The translations under genes and the position numbers were made by a program. This document shows, piece by piece, positions 57,319 to 64,000 of a stretch of DNA of 64,000 nt. The DNA lies in NCBI RefSeq assembly GCF_009827305.1, contig NZ_WTYJ01000003.1, positions 310,001 to 374,000 on the forward strand, given 5' to 3'. The notes beneath the pieces are model-generated. The model was not told where the DNA came from and searched no databases. It was given only the letters and a program-made list of their open reading frames with translations. The stretch comes from Croceibacterium xixiisoli. GTDB lineage: Bacteria; Pseudomonadota; Alphaproteobacteria; Sphingomonadales; Sphingomonadaceae. Within the stretch, counting starts at the first letter, position 1, and the number at the start of each line of letters is the position of its first letter.

Positions 57319-57525
57319 ATGAAGATCAGTGCGCGCAACCAGCTGTCGGGAACGGTGCAGTCGCTCGATCATGGCGCCGTCAACGGCACGGTGAAGATCG
57401 ATATCGGCGGCGGCAATGTGATCACCTCCAGCATCACGGAGGAAGCGATTGCCGATCTCGGGCTCTCGGTTGGTAACAGGGTCACCGTGTTCGTGAAGGC
57501 GAGTGACGTGCTGATCGGCAAATAA
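57319..57525 (+). CDS. molbindin-like molybdopterin/molybdate-binding (Mop/TOBE) protein
   Basis: 68 residues, a single TOBE/Mop domain: MKISARNQLSGTVQSLDHGA, VNGTVKIDIGGGNVITSSIT, ADLGLSVGNRVTVFVKASDV. Free Mop proteins bind molybdate or tungstate as oligomers for storage or sensing. AGGAGAAACC precedes ATG 57319. It is 50 bases after the Tat-like gene on the same strand. No molybdoenzyme or mod transporter is in the window, so its presence in this operon is unexplained. Confidence 0.85.
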   Translation: MKISARNQLSGTVQSLDHGAVNGTVKIDIGGGNVITSSITEEAIADLGLSVGNRVTVFVKASDVLIGK

Positions 57526-57534
57526 GTCTTCGGC

Positions 57535-57567
57535 GTCGCCCCGGAAGATCACATCTCCCGGGGCGAC
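57535..57567. terminator. GC hairpin between convergent genes
   Basis: GTCGCCCCGG and CCGGGGCGAC are perfect 10-base arms around 13 bases, between the Mop gene and the convergent SnoaL-like gene. No T run follows on either strand, so termination by it is uncertain. Confidence 0.45.
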
Positions 57568-57575
57568 GACCTGGA

Positions 57576-58088
57576 TTACTTGCGAATGATCAGGCTGTCC
57601 GGGCGCTTGCGGGCGACCCACTGGCCGCGACCGGGGAATTTCTCCAGCACCTGCCCGTCCCACAGCCGCACGATCCGCCGCTTGAAGCGCCATTCGCCAT
57701 CGGCGCCCTTGACCGCATCATCATCATACCAGCCGGTGAAGCGCAGCAGATAGGGCGGCTCGCCCTCGCATTCGGTGACGAAGGCAAAGCTGCGCATTTT
57801 TACTGAACCATCGGGCTGCGGGCGATACTGGACCTGCGTCACATGATGCTGGCGCCCGGGAAAGCCCGGCGCATTGGCATAATGCTTCATCAGTCCGCGA
57901 ATGCCTTCGTGCCCTTCCCAGATGTCGGGTTCGTCGAACACTTCCTCGCTCATCAGGCAGTCTTCGGTGAAACATTCCACCAGCGCATCGGCATCGCCCG
58001 TGTCGAGCGCCCAGCTGTAATTGGCGATCAGATCCTGCAGCGCCAGCCGGTCTGCTACGTCGAGTTTGCTCAAAACTGTGTCTCCCAT
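57576..58088 (-). CDS. SnoaL/NTF2-like protein (6 of 6)
   Basis: 170 residues from the ATG at 58088 (MGDTVLSKLDVADRLALQDL). IANYSWALDTGDADALVECF, TEDCLMSEEVFDEPDIWEGH, EGIRGLMKHYANAPGFPGRQ, HHVTQVQYRPQPDGSVKMRS and EWRFKRRIVRLWDGQVLEKF match the SnoaL_4 type ('nuclear transport factor 2 family'). This is the group that includes bile-acid dehydratase-like and other cofactor-free enzymes. It is divergent from the NmrA-like gene over a TAAC-N4-GTTA box. A cofactor-free lyase such as the diarylpropane lyase LdpA also has this fold, so such a role is possible. Confidence 0.78.
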   Translation of the reverse strand: MGDTVLSKLDVADRLALQDLIANYSWALDTGDADALVECFTEDCLMSEEVFDEPDIWEGHEGIRGLMKHYANAPGFPGRQHHVTQVQYRPQPDGSVKMRSFAFVTECEGEPPYLLRFTGWYDDDAVKGADGEWRFKRRIVRLWDGQVLEKFPGRGQWVARKRPDSLIIRK

Positions 58089-58130
58089 CGTCTTTGGGCC
58101 ATTCTGTTTGGCCCTTTGTGCTTGGTTGTG

Positions 58131-58158
58131 TTGCCTCAACCGTAACACTCGTTATGAT
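58131..58158 (+). promoter_or_regulatory. promoter with TAAC-N4-GTTA operator before the NmrA-PQQ-ADH genes
   Basis: TTGCCT (58131-58136), 16-base spacer, TATGAT (58153-58158). The palindrome TAAC ACTC GTTA (58143-58154) covers the spacer and the first bases of the -10, a classic repressor position. It lies between genes starting at 58088 (minus) and 58209 (plus). Confidence 0.7.
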
Positions 58159-58208
58159 CATCGCCAAGCGGGTGGATTCACGAATGCCACCCTGACGGGA
58201 GAGAGAAT

Positions 58209-59123
58209 TTGGGCAAGATTATCGTCACCGGCGCGTCCGGTCAGTTCGGCGGCGCGGCTGCCAACAGCCTGCTGGAAACATGTGCTCCGGAAGATCTGGT
58301 GTTTCTGTCGCGCACTCCGGAAAAGCTCGCGCATTTCGCCGAACGTGGCGCCATCGTGCGCCAGGCCGATTTCGACGATCCCGCCTCGCTGCCTGCCGCC
58401 ATGGCCGGTGGCGAACGCATGCTGCTGATTTCCACCGCGCGCGTGGGCACCCGCGTAGGCCAGCACACCAATGCGGCCCAGGCCGCTGCGGCCGCCGGGG
58501 TGAAGCAGATCGCCTATACCTCGCTGATCAATGCCGATCGGCCGGGCAATCCCGCCATCGTGAAGGATGATCACTTCGCCACCGAGCAGGCGATCCGTGC
58601 CACCGGCGTGGAATACACCTTCCTGCGCGACAGCCAGTATTCCGAAGCCGTCGCTGCCGCCATGGCGATCCCGGCGCTGCAGATGGGCGTGAAGCCGGAC
58701 AATTGCGGAGATGGCCGTGTCAGCTTCGTCAGCCGTGACGATTGCGTGGCCGTGGCCGTGGGCGTGCTGACCCAGGATGGTCATGGCAACCAAGCCTATC
58801 CGCTGACCGGTCCCGAAGCGCTGTCGATCCCCGATGCCATGGCGCTGGTCAGCCAACTCGCCGGCAAGCCGATCGAGGTGCAGCATGTCGATGACGAGGG
58901 GATGTTCGAATATTTCGATTCGCTCGGCGTTGTGCGCCATGCCAGCGACATCGTGCCCGATGGTCCGATTCCGTGGTCCAGCGATGACATGGTCACTTTC
59001 GGCATGTCGATCCGCGAAGGCTATTTCGATGAAGTGACCGATTGCGTCGAACGCATCACCGGCCGCGCGCCGCGCACGCTGCGCTCGGTGCTGGAACAAT
59101 ATCAGCACATCTGGCCGAAATGA
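58209..59123 (+). CDS. NmrA-like NAD(P)-binding oxidoreductase
   Basis: 304 residues starting at TTG 58209 (GGGAGAG upstream), MGKIIVTGASGQFGGAAANS. The GASGxxGG dinucleotide motif, GVKQIAYTSLINADRPGNPA, VEYTFLRDSQYSEAVAAAMA and DDCVAVAVGVLT fit the NmrA/QOR2/atypical SDR group. The Tyr-X3-Lys pair of classical SDRs is not in place. Members are quinone reductases, lignan/isoflavone-type reductases or redox sensors. That relation to plant pinoresinol/phenylcoumaran reductases is suggestive here. It overlaps the PQQ dehydrogenase start (ATGA). Confidence 0.82.
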   Translation: MGKIIVTGASGQFGGAAANSLLETCAPEDLVFLSRTPEKLAHFAERGAIVRQADFDDPASLPAAMAGGERMLLISTARVGTRVGQHTNAAQAAAAAGVKQIAYTSLINADRPGNPAIVKDDHFATEQAIRATGVEYTFLRDSQYSEAVAAAMAIPALQMGVKPDNCGDGRVSFVSRDDCVAVAVGVLTQDGHGNQAYPLTGPEALSIPDAMALVSQLAGKPIEVQHVDDEGMFEYFDSLGVVRHASDIVPDGPIPWSSDDMVTFGMSIREGYFDEVTDCVERITGRAPRTLRSVLEQYQHIWPK

Positions 59124-61315
59124 GGCGGCTCTGGGTTGCGGCGGCCGCGCTGCTGGCGCTGGCCGGCTGCAAGGACAAATATGCCGATGCGCCGGTCATC
59201 GACACCAGCACCTATGGCGCGGGTGACAATTGGGACAATCCCGGTGGCGACTGGGCGGAAAGCCATTTTTCCCGCCTGACCGACATCAACCCCGCCAATG
59301 CAGAACGGCTGGGGCTGGCCTGGGAATATGATCTCGGCACCCAGCGGGTGCAGGAAGCGACGCCGGTGGTGATTGACGGGGTGATGTACACCTCCGGCAA
59401 TCTCGGCCGCACCTATGCCCTGAATGCCGCCACAGGTCAGGAACTCTGGGCCTTCACGCCAGAGGTGGACATGCAGGTCAACCGCTCGGCCTGTTGCGAT
59501 CAGGCCAATCGCGGCGTGGCGGTGCAGGATGGCAAGGTCTTCGTCGCCGCCCTCGACGGCTGGCTCTATGCGCTCGACGCAAAGAACGGCGCGGTTTTGT
59601 GGAAGAGCGATACGATCACCGATCGTGCGCGCGGCTACACCAGCACCGGTGCGCCCGAAGTGGCCGGCAATCTGGTGATCATCGGCAATGCCGGCGCCGA
59701 ATATGACGCGCGCGGCTATGTCAGCGCCTATGATACCGGCAGCGGCGAAATGGTCTGGCGCTTCTGGACCGTGCCCGGCGATCCGGAGGCTGGCCCGCAG
59801 GAAAGCCAGGCGCTGGAAGACGCGCTCAAGACTTGGGATCCGAACAGCCGGTGGGACATCGGCCTGGGCGGCACGGTGTGGGATGCGATCACCTATGATC
59901 CCGCCTTCGATCAGGTTATCATCGGGGTTGGCAATGGCGGGCCCTATCCGCAAAAAACCCGCTCGCCTTCAGGCGGGGACAATCTCTATCTCAATTCGCT
60001 GGTCGCGCTCGATCGCGCCACCGGCCAGATCAAATGGCATTTCCAGGAAACGCCGCAGGACAGCTGGGATCTGACCGCCACCCAGCCGATGGTGCTGGCG
60101 CAGATGGATGGCAAGCCGGTGATCCTCCACACGCCGAAGAACGGGTTCTTCTTCGTGGTGGATCGCGAAACCGGCAAGCCGCTGGCCGCCAATGCCATCG
60201 TTCGCACCAGCTGGGCCAGCGGGTGGAACATGCAGACCGGCAAGCCGGTGCTGACGCCCGAATATTCGGATTACTCGAACGGGCCGAAGATCGTGTTCCC
60301 GGCTTCCTCGGGCGCACGCAACTGGCACCCGGCCGCCTATGATCCGACGCGCAATCTCTATTTCGCGCCGGTCGTGGACATGGGCAATCTGATGTTCATT
60401 CCGCCGGGTCAGGAAAACCCGCCGCATCGCAAGAATTTCCTCAATGCCGATGCCGCACTGATCTTCACCGCCGATCTGCAGGCAGCAGCGGCCACGCTGC
60501 CCCCGCCGATGCAGGACGCGATCAAGGCCCTGCCGCAATGGCAGCAGGTGGTCGACATGCCCTACAGCTCGCAATTGCGGGCCATCGATCCGATGACGGG
60601 CCAGACCCGTTGGTCGGTGGACGCCGATGGCTGGCAGGATCGCGCCGGGGTGCTGGCCACGGCCAGCGGGCTGGTGGTGCATGGCAATCTGGCCGGCCGA
60701 CTGGTGGTGCGCGATGCCGAAACCGGCAAGGCGCTCAAGACCATCGAAACCGGCAGCTCGATCCTGGCCGCGCCGATGACCTATCGGGTGGACGGCGTGC
60801 AATATATCGCCGTGCAGACCGGCTGGGGCGGGGGTGGCTGGGGCTTCGTGCCGCCCTATGCTGCTGCCTATGCCAAGGGCAATCGAAACCGCCTGCTGGT
60901 GTTCCGTCTCGATGGCGGGGAAACCCCGGTGCCGGCCGATCTGCCTGCGCTGGAACCGGCCCCCGCAGCCCCGGCACAGCTGCAGGGCGTCACCCCGCAG
61001 ATGATCGCCACGGGTTCGGCGCTGTTTACGGAAAACTGTTCGATCTGCCATTCCAACCAGCCGCGCGCGCCGCTGCCGGATTTGCGGCGGATGCAGCCCG
61101 GCGTGCATCAGGCCTTCGATCAGGTCGTGCTGGAAGGGTTGCTGGTATCGAACGGCATGCCGCGCTGGAACGATCTGCTTACCCCGGATCAGGTGAAGGC
61201 CATCCATGCTTTCCTGATCGATGAACAGACCAAACTGCGCGCACGCGAATTGCAGCTGCAGGCCCAGGGCAAACCGCTCGACAGCCGCAGTCTCACAATC
61301 CTGTCCAATTTCTGA
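59120..61315 (+). CDS. PQQ-dependent quinohemoprotein alcohol dehydrogenase (type II-like)
   Basis: 731 residues from ATG 59120. A lipoprotein-like signal ends LALAGC (Cys17). A PQQ beta-propeller follows, with the adjacent Cys125-Cys126 disulfide pair characteristic of PQQ alcohol dehydrogenases (NRSACCDQ), W-motifs such as LWAFTPEVD, GYVSAYDTGSGEMVWRF and YLNSLVALDRATGQIKWHF, and the catalytic-Asp region QDSWDLTATQP. A C-terminal cytochrome c domain carries Cys640-SI-Cys643-His644. It oxidises primary or aryl alcohols to aldehydes in the periplasm and passes electrons to the respiratory chain. PQQ synthesis genes are not in the window. It is coupled to the NmrA gene. Confidence 0.9.
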   Translation: MRRLWVAAAALLALAGCKDKYADAPVIDTSTYGAGDNWDNPGGDWAESHFSRLTDINPANAERLGLAWEYDLGTQRVQEATPVVIDGVMYTSGNLGRTYALNAATGQELWAFTPEVDMQVNRSACCDQANRGVAVQDGKVFVAALDGWLYALDAKNGAVLWKSDTITDRARGYTSTGAPEVAGNLVIIGNAGAEYDARGYVSAYDTGSGEMVWRFWTVPGDPEAGPQESQALEDALKTWDPNSRWDIGLGGTVWDAITYDPAFDQVIIGVGNGGPYPQKTRSPSGGDNLYLNSLVALDRATGQIKWHFQETPQDSWDLTATQPMVLAQMDGKPVILHTPKNGFFFVVDRETGKPLAANAIVRTSWASGWNMQTGKPVLTPEYSDYSNGPKIVFPASSGARNWHPAAYDPTRNLYFAPVVDMGNLMFIPPGQENPPHRKNFLNADAALIFTADLQAAAATLPPPMQDAIKALPQWQQVVDMPYSSQLRAIDPMTGQTRWSVDADGWQDRAGVLATASGLVVHGNLAGRLVVRDAETGKALKTIETGSSILAAPMTYRVDGVQYIAVQTGWGGGGWGFVPPYAAAYAKGNRNRLLVFRLDGGETPVPADLPALEPAPAAPAQLQGVTPQMIATGSALFTENCSICHSNQPRAPLPDLRRMQPGVHQAFDQVVLEGLLVSNGMPRWNDLLTPDQVKAIHAFLIDEQTKLRARELQLQAQGKPLDSRSLTILSNF

Positions 61316-61382
61316 CGCACACTCGAAACCACAATCGCACAGTGGGCCGCGACCGGCCGCCTATTCAAACGGAGATGAAGTG

Positions 61383-62855
61383 ATGACCCCCCAAGGCGTG
61401 AATATCCAGCATCCGGACAAGCTGTTCATCGGCGGCGAATGGGTCGCTGCCAACAGCGGTCGCCAGATCGAACTGACCAACCCCAACAGCGAAGAAGTGA
61501 TCGGCCGCGTCGCCGAAGCGGATGCGACCGACATGGACCGCGCCGTCGCTGCAGCGCGCGACGCCTTCGACAATGGCGCCTGGCCGAACACCCCGCCGGC
61601 CGAACGCGGCGCCGCGCTGATGAAGATGATCGACATTCTCGAAGCGCGCGTGCCCGAACTCGCCGCCGCCTGGACGGCGCAGGTCGGCGGCCTCGCCAGC
61701 TTCGCCCCGATGATGCATGGCGGCGCCATTGCCGGCCTGCGCGGCATTGCCACCATGGGCGAAAGCTTCGCCTGGACCGAACAGAAGAAGGGCATGGTGG
61801 TCGATACCGCGATCATCGCGCGCGAACCGGTCGGCGTGGTGGTCGGCATTGCGCCGTGGAATGCCCCCTTCGGCATCATGGCCAACAAGGTGTTCTATTC
61901 ACTGATCGCCGGCTGCACGATCATCATGAAGCCGTCGCCGGAAACCCCGCTGGAAGCCTACATCATCGCCGAAGCGGCAGAGGCTGCCGGCCTGCCCGCC
62001 GGCACGGTGAACCTTGTTGCCGGCGAACGCGAAGCCTCCAACCACCTGATCCACAGCAATGATATCGACAAGGTCAGCTTCACCGGTTCGAGCGCGGCGG
62101 GCATGCATATCGCCAGCGTCTGCGGCGGCAAGATGACCCGTTGCAGCCTGGAACTGGGCGGCAAGAGTGCGGCCATCATCCGCGACGATTTCCCGATCGA
62201 GGCGGCCGCCGGCATTCTGGGCAACACCATCACCGTGATGAGCGGCCAGGTCTGCGCCATGCTCAGCCGCGCCATCGTGACCAAGGATCGCCATGACGAA
62301 CTGGCCCAGGCCATCGCCGGCGTGATGAAGGGCATCAAGATCGGCAATTCGGAAGATCCGGAAACCCAGCTTGGCCCCCTCGCCATGAAGCGCCAGCTCG
62401 AACGCGTGGAAATGTATATCGAGGAAGGCAAGAAGAGCGGCGCCGAACTGGTCACTGGCGGCCAGCGCCCGGCGCATATGAACAAGGGCTACTTCATCGA
62501 ACCGACCTTGTTTGCCAATGTCGATAACACCAGCCGTATCGCGCAGGAGGAAATCTTCGGCCCGGTGCTGTGCCTGATCCCGGCAGAGGACGAAGAAGAC
62601 GCGATCCGCATCGCCAATGAAAGCAATTTCGGCCTCAACGGCTCCGTCATGACCACCGACCCGCAGGCCGCCTATGACATCAGCCGCCGCATCCGCACCG
62701 GCGTGATGGGCCAGAACGGCATGCGCATGGAATTCGGCATGCCCTTCGGCGGCTACAAGCAGTCCGGCATCGGCCGCGAAGGCGGCGAAGAAGGCCTCTG
62801 GGCCTATCTCGAAACCAAGACCATCCTGCTCGACGGCGCACCTGCACGCCTCTGA
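61383..62855 (+). CDS. NAD(P)-dependent aldehyde dehydrogenase
   Basis: 490 residues from ATG 61383 (CGGAGATG upstream): PDKLFIGGEWVAANSGRQIE, GVVVGIAPWNAPFGIMANKV, VSFTGSSAAGMHIASVCGGK. Catalytic Glu257 is in LELGGKSAAII and Cys291 in MSGQVCAMLSR. It ends with the QEEIFGPVLCLIPAED and PFGGYKQSGIGREGG motifs. The usual 'GQ.C.A..R' cysteine context is conserved. It turns an aldehyde into the acid in the cytoplasm. Placed after the alcohol dehydrogenase and in a cluster with a lignostilbene-dioxygenase-like enzyme, vanillin- or benzaldehyde-type substrates are likely. Codon use is strongly biased like ligM. Confidence 0.92.
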   Translation: MTPQGVNIQHPDKLFIGGEWVAANSGRQIELTNPNSEEVIGRVAEADATDMDRAVAAARDAFDNGAWPNTPPAERGAALMKMIDILEARVPELAAAWTAQVGGLASFAPMMHGGAIAGLRGIATMGESFAWTEQKKGMVVDTAIIAREPVGVVVGIAPWNAPFGIMANKVFYSLIAGCTIIMKPSPETPLEAYIIAEAAEAAGLPAGTVNLVAGEREASNHLIHSNDIDKVSFTGSSAAGMHIASVCGGKMTRCSLELGGKSAAIIRDDFPIEAAAGILGNTITVMSGQVCAMLSRAIVTKDRHDELAQAIAGVMKGIKIGNSEDPETQLGPLAMKRQLERVEMYIEEGKKSGAELVTGGQRPAHMNKGYFIEPTLFANVDNTSRIAQEEIFGPVLCLIPAEDEEDAIRIANESNFGLNGSVMTTDPQAAYDISRRIRTGVMGQNGMRMEFGMPFGGYKQSGIGREGGEEGLWAYLETKTILLDGAPARL

Positions 62856-62883
62856 GCATCAGGCTGACAATCGGATCTTCATT

Positions 62884-62918
62884 GCCGGCGGGCCCCCACA
62901 GGGTCCGCCGGTTTTGTT
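62884..62918 (+). terminator. intrinsic terminator after the aldehyde dehydrogenase gene
   Basis: CCGGCGGGCCC, loop CCACA, GGGTCCGCCGG pair with one mismatch and are followed by TTTTGTTTG. It ends the NmrA-ADH-ALDH string. Confidence 0.85.
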
Positions 62919-62973
62919 TGCCGATGCCGGGCGATAGTCTACCCCTGACTCAAATCGATCCATAGAGGGTGGC

Positions 62974-63879
62974 ATGCTGTTGAGGGTAATGGCTCCTTTG
63001 GCGTTGGCCTCTTTGGCTGCCGCATGTCCGGTTCAATCGCAGGAATTGTCTCGGCCCTCAGCCGGGACTCCCCTGGCACAGGCAGAAGCACTTGCAGGCA
63101 GAGAAGCCGCTGCAGGGTTGATTGGATTGCTGCCGGGTATCGCTGGCGATTACTTCCCACTCGATTCCTCATCGGTTGGGCGCCGGTTCCATATCTTTGT
63201 CAAACTGCCGGAATCCTACGGCACCGACCCCGCCCGCACCTATCCCGTCAGCATCCTTCTCGATGGCGACACGACCTACCCCATGATCGCGCCGCAGAGC
63301 CTGTTGATGGTCTATGATGAAGGCGTGCCGGAAACGATCGTGGTCGGGGTGGCCTATGGCGGCCTGGGTGCAGATGTGAACAAGCGGCATATTGATTTCA
63401 GCGTAGCGCTTGATGATGGTACGCCCGGCGGCGCCCCGGCATTCCTGCAGATGCTCGAAGATGAGTTGTTGCCGCAAATCGCCGCGCGCTATCGGGTTGA
63501 TCCAACTCCATTGATGTTGTTTGGCCAGAGCCGGGGTGGGGCCTTTGCCCTCTATGCCGCACATCAGCGACCCAGCCTGTTCCAAACCTATGTCGCCAGC
63601 AACCCATCACGGGAAGCCAACGGGCGGCTCTATGACTTGGAGCACCCACCCGGCGCTGCACGCAGCCAGTCCAGGCTGGTCATCGTCAGCGGTACACGTG
63701 ACCGGCCACCTCTGCGCGCAGCTGCGGAACAATGGGCCGCTGGGATGGCTGGCCGGACGGATTTGCCATGGCAGGCAGAACTGGTGTCGATCGAGGGTGG
63801 AACCCATTCCGCCAGCGCCGGGCGGGCTTATCGCGCTGGCCTGTTGAGGGCTTTCGGACTTCCTGCCTTGTCGCCCTGA
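62974..63879 (+). CDS. exported esterase of the enterochelin-esterase-like (esterase D/Fes) family
   Basis: 301 residues with a signal peptide (MLLRVMAPLALASLAAACPV, cut near QSQ). The alpha/beta-hydrolase core has RRFHIFVKLPESYGTDPART, YPVSILLDGDTTYPMIAPQS, the nucleophile elbow LMLFGQSRGGAFALYAAHQR, and a late His in IEGGTHSASAGRAYRAGLLR. It resembles IroE/Fes and feruloyl-esterase-like 'putative esterase' proteins that act on ester-linked substrates outside the cytoplasm. It follows a terminator, so it is probably its own unit. Release of ester-bound aromatics would fit the region, but this is speculation. Confidence 0.75.
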   Translation: MLLRVMAPLALASLAAACPVQSQELSRPSAGTPLAQAEALAGREAAAGLIGLLPGIAGDYFPLDSSSVGRRFHIFVKLPESYGTDPARTYPVSILLDGDTTYPMIAPQSLLMVYDEGVPETIVVGVAYGGLGADVNKRHIDFSVALDDGTPGGAPAFLQMLEDELLPQIAARYRVDPTPLMLFGQSRGGAFALYAAHQRPSLFQTYVASNPSREANGRLYDLEHPPGAARSQSRLVIVSGTRDRPPLRAAAEQWAAGMAGRTDLPWQAELVSIEGGTHSASAGRAYRAGLLRAFGLPALSP

Positions 63880-63941
63880 GCCAGCGTGTGAGAGCAGGCA
63901 AACTATCCATTCGCCACACCAGACCCGGCACCCACCTCCGC

Positions 63942-63964
63942 TCGGCCTGAGCTCGTCGAAGGCC
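63942..63964. repeat. sphingomonad-type short intergenic inverted repeat
   Basis: TCGGCCTGAGCTCGTCGAAG followed by GCC: GGCCT and AGGCC arms around GAGCTCGTCGA. I recall near-identical short elements (CTTCGACAAGCTCAGGCC on the other strand) scattered between genes of sphingomonad genomes. Only one copy was seen in this window. The bases from 63880 to the window end hold nothing else I can support. Confidence 0.4.
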
Positions 63965-64000
63965 ACGCGCCACCGGTCGCGCTCGGGTCAGGCCTTTTGC

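Noticed and set aside
1-64000. CRISPR arrays, rRNA genes, insertion sequences, integrases
   Set aside because: No regularly spaced direct repeats, no rRNA sequence and no transposase or integrase motif were seen on either strand.

Overview
The window is about 64 kb of GC-rich DNA (roughly 63-64% by eye) from an alphaproteobacterium. It is most likely a sphingomonad (Novosphingobium/Sphingobium-like). Reasons: four TonB-dependent receptors with two TonB-type proteins, an NDUFA12-type complex I accessory protein, CTTGCC-N17-CTACAT style promoters, a LigM-type tetrahydrofolate O-demethylase, and a lignostilbene-dioxygenase-type carotenoid oxygenase. No rRNA, CRISPR array, transposase or prophage was seen. 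One tRNA (Trp) is present.

Layout. 0-7 kb: the end of a corrinoid/iron ABC transporter, a damaged CbiX-like chelatase, a TonB-like protein, mannose-1-phosphate guanylyltransferase, a DUF2721 protein and a TelA operon. 7-15.6 kb: housekeeping genes, namely a MAPEG protein, a fatty-acyl-AMP ligase, recX, a DUF192 protein, an NDUFA12 homologue, a DUF2155 protein, aat, tRNA-Trp, secE-nusG, a PspA-like protein and rplK-rplA. 15.6-18 kb: a TonB-dependent receptor whose promoter carries an operator shared with the distant catabolic cluster. 18-23.8 kb: a CinA N-domain protein, then a receptor/phytase-like pair and a LacI regulator, with a perfect LacI-type palindrome upstream of the receptor. 23.8-30.5 kb: a complete Fec-like iron system on the minus strand (FecI sigma, FecR, STN-domain receptor, DUF3649, PepSY, DUF3325, dedicated TonB) with a Fur-like box. 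30.7-36 kb: a CorA-family transporter and the one-carbon set folD, metF and ligM around a divergent alpha/beta hydrolase. 36-39.3 kb: a DUF6607 protein and a heme-type receptor.

39.5-62.9 kb is a large accessory catabolic region. It contains an IclR regulator with a MetE-like protein; a GMC oxidoreductase/SnoaL/SDR/SnoaL/DUF1097 operon; tatA; a lignostilbene-dioxygenase-like enzyme with a DoxX-like protein; MarR and TetR regulators; a VanA-like Rieske oxygenase; a ParE/ParD-type toxin-antitoxin pair; an aromatic-acid MFS transporter; a 4-cresol-dehydrogenase/vanillyl-alcohol-oxidase-type flavoprotein with its own cytochrome c; a PQQ quinohemoprotein alcohol dehydrogenase; an aldehyde dehydrogenase; and six NTF2/SnoaL-like proteins. 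The enzyme set suggests stepwise attack on para-hydroxyphenyl (lignin-derived or lignan-like) compounds: benzylic hydroxylation, alcohol and aldehyde oxidation, interphenyl C=C cleavage, then O-demethylation with the methyl group passed to the folate genes at 31.7-35.9 kb.

The most notable signal is a short palindrome, TAAC-N4-GTTA. It occurs at five promoters (18067, 41922, 48299, 53925, 58143), each time over or next to a plausible -10 region. It links the receptor at 15.6-18 kb to four divergent promoters of the catabolic region, and the MarR gene at 48.4 kb is the best candidate for the regulator. Substrate, regulator assignment and pathway order are inference; the gene families and the repeated operator are read directly from the sequence.
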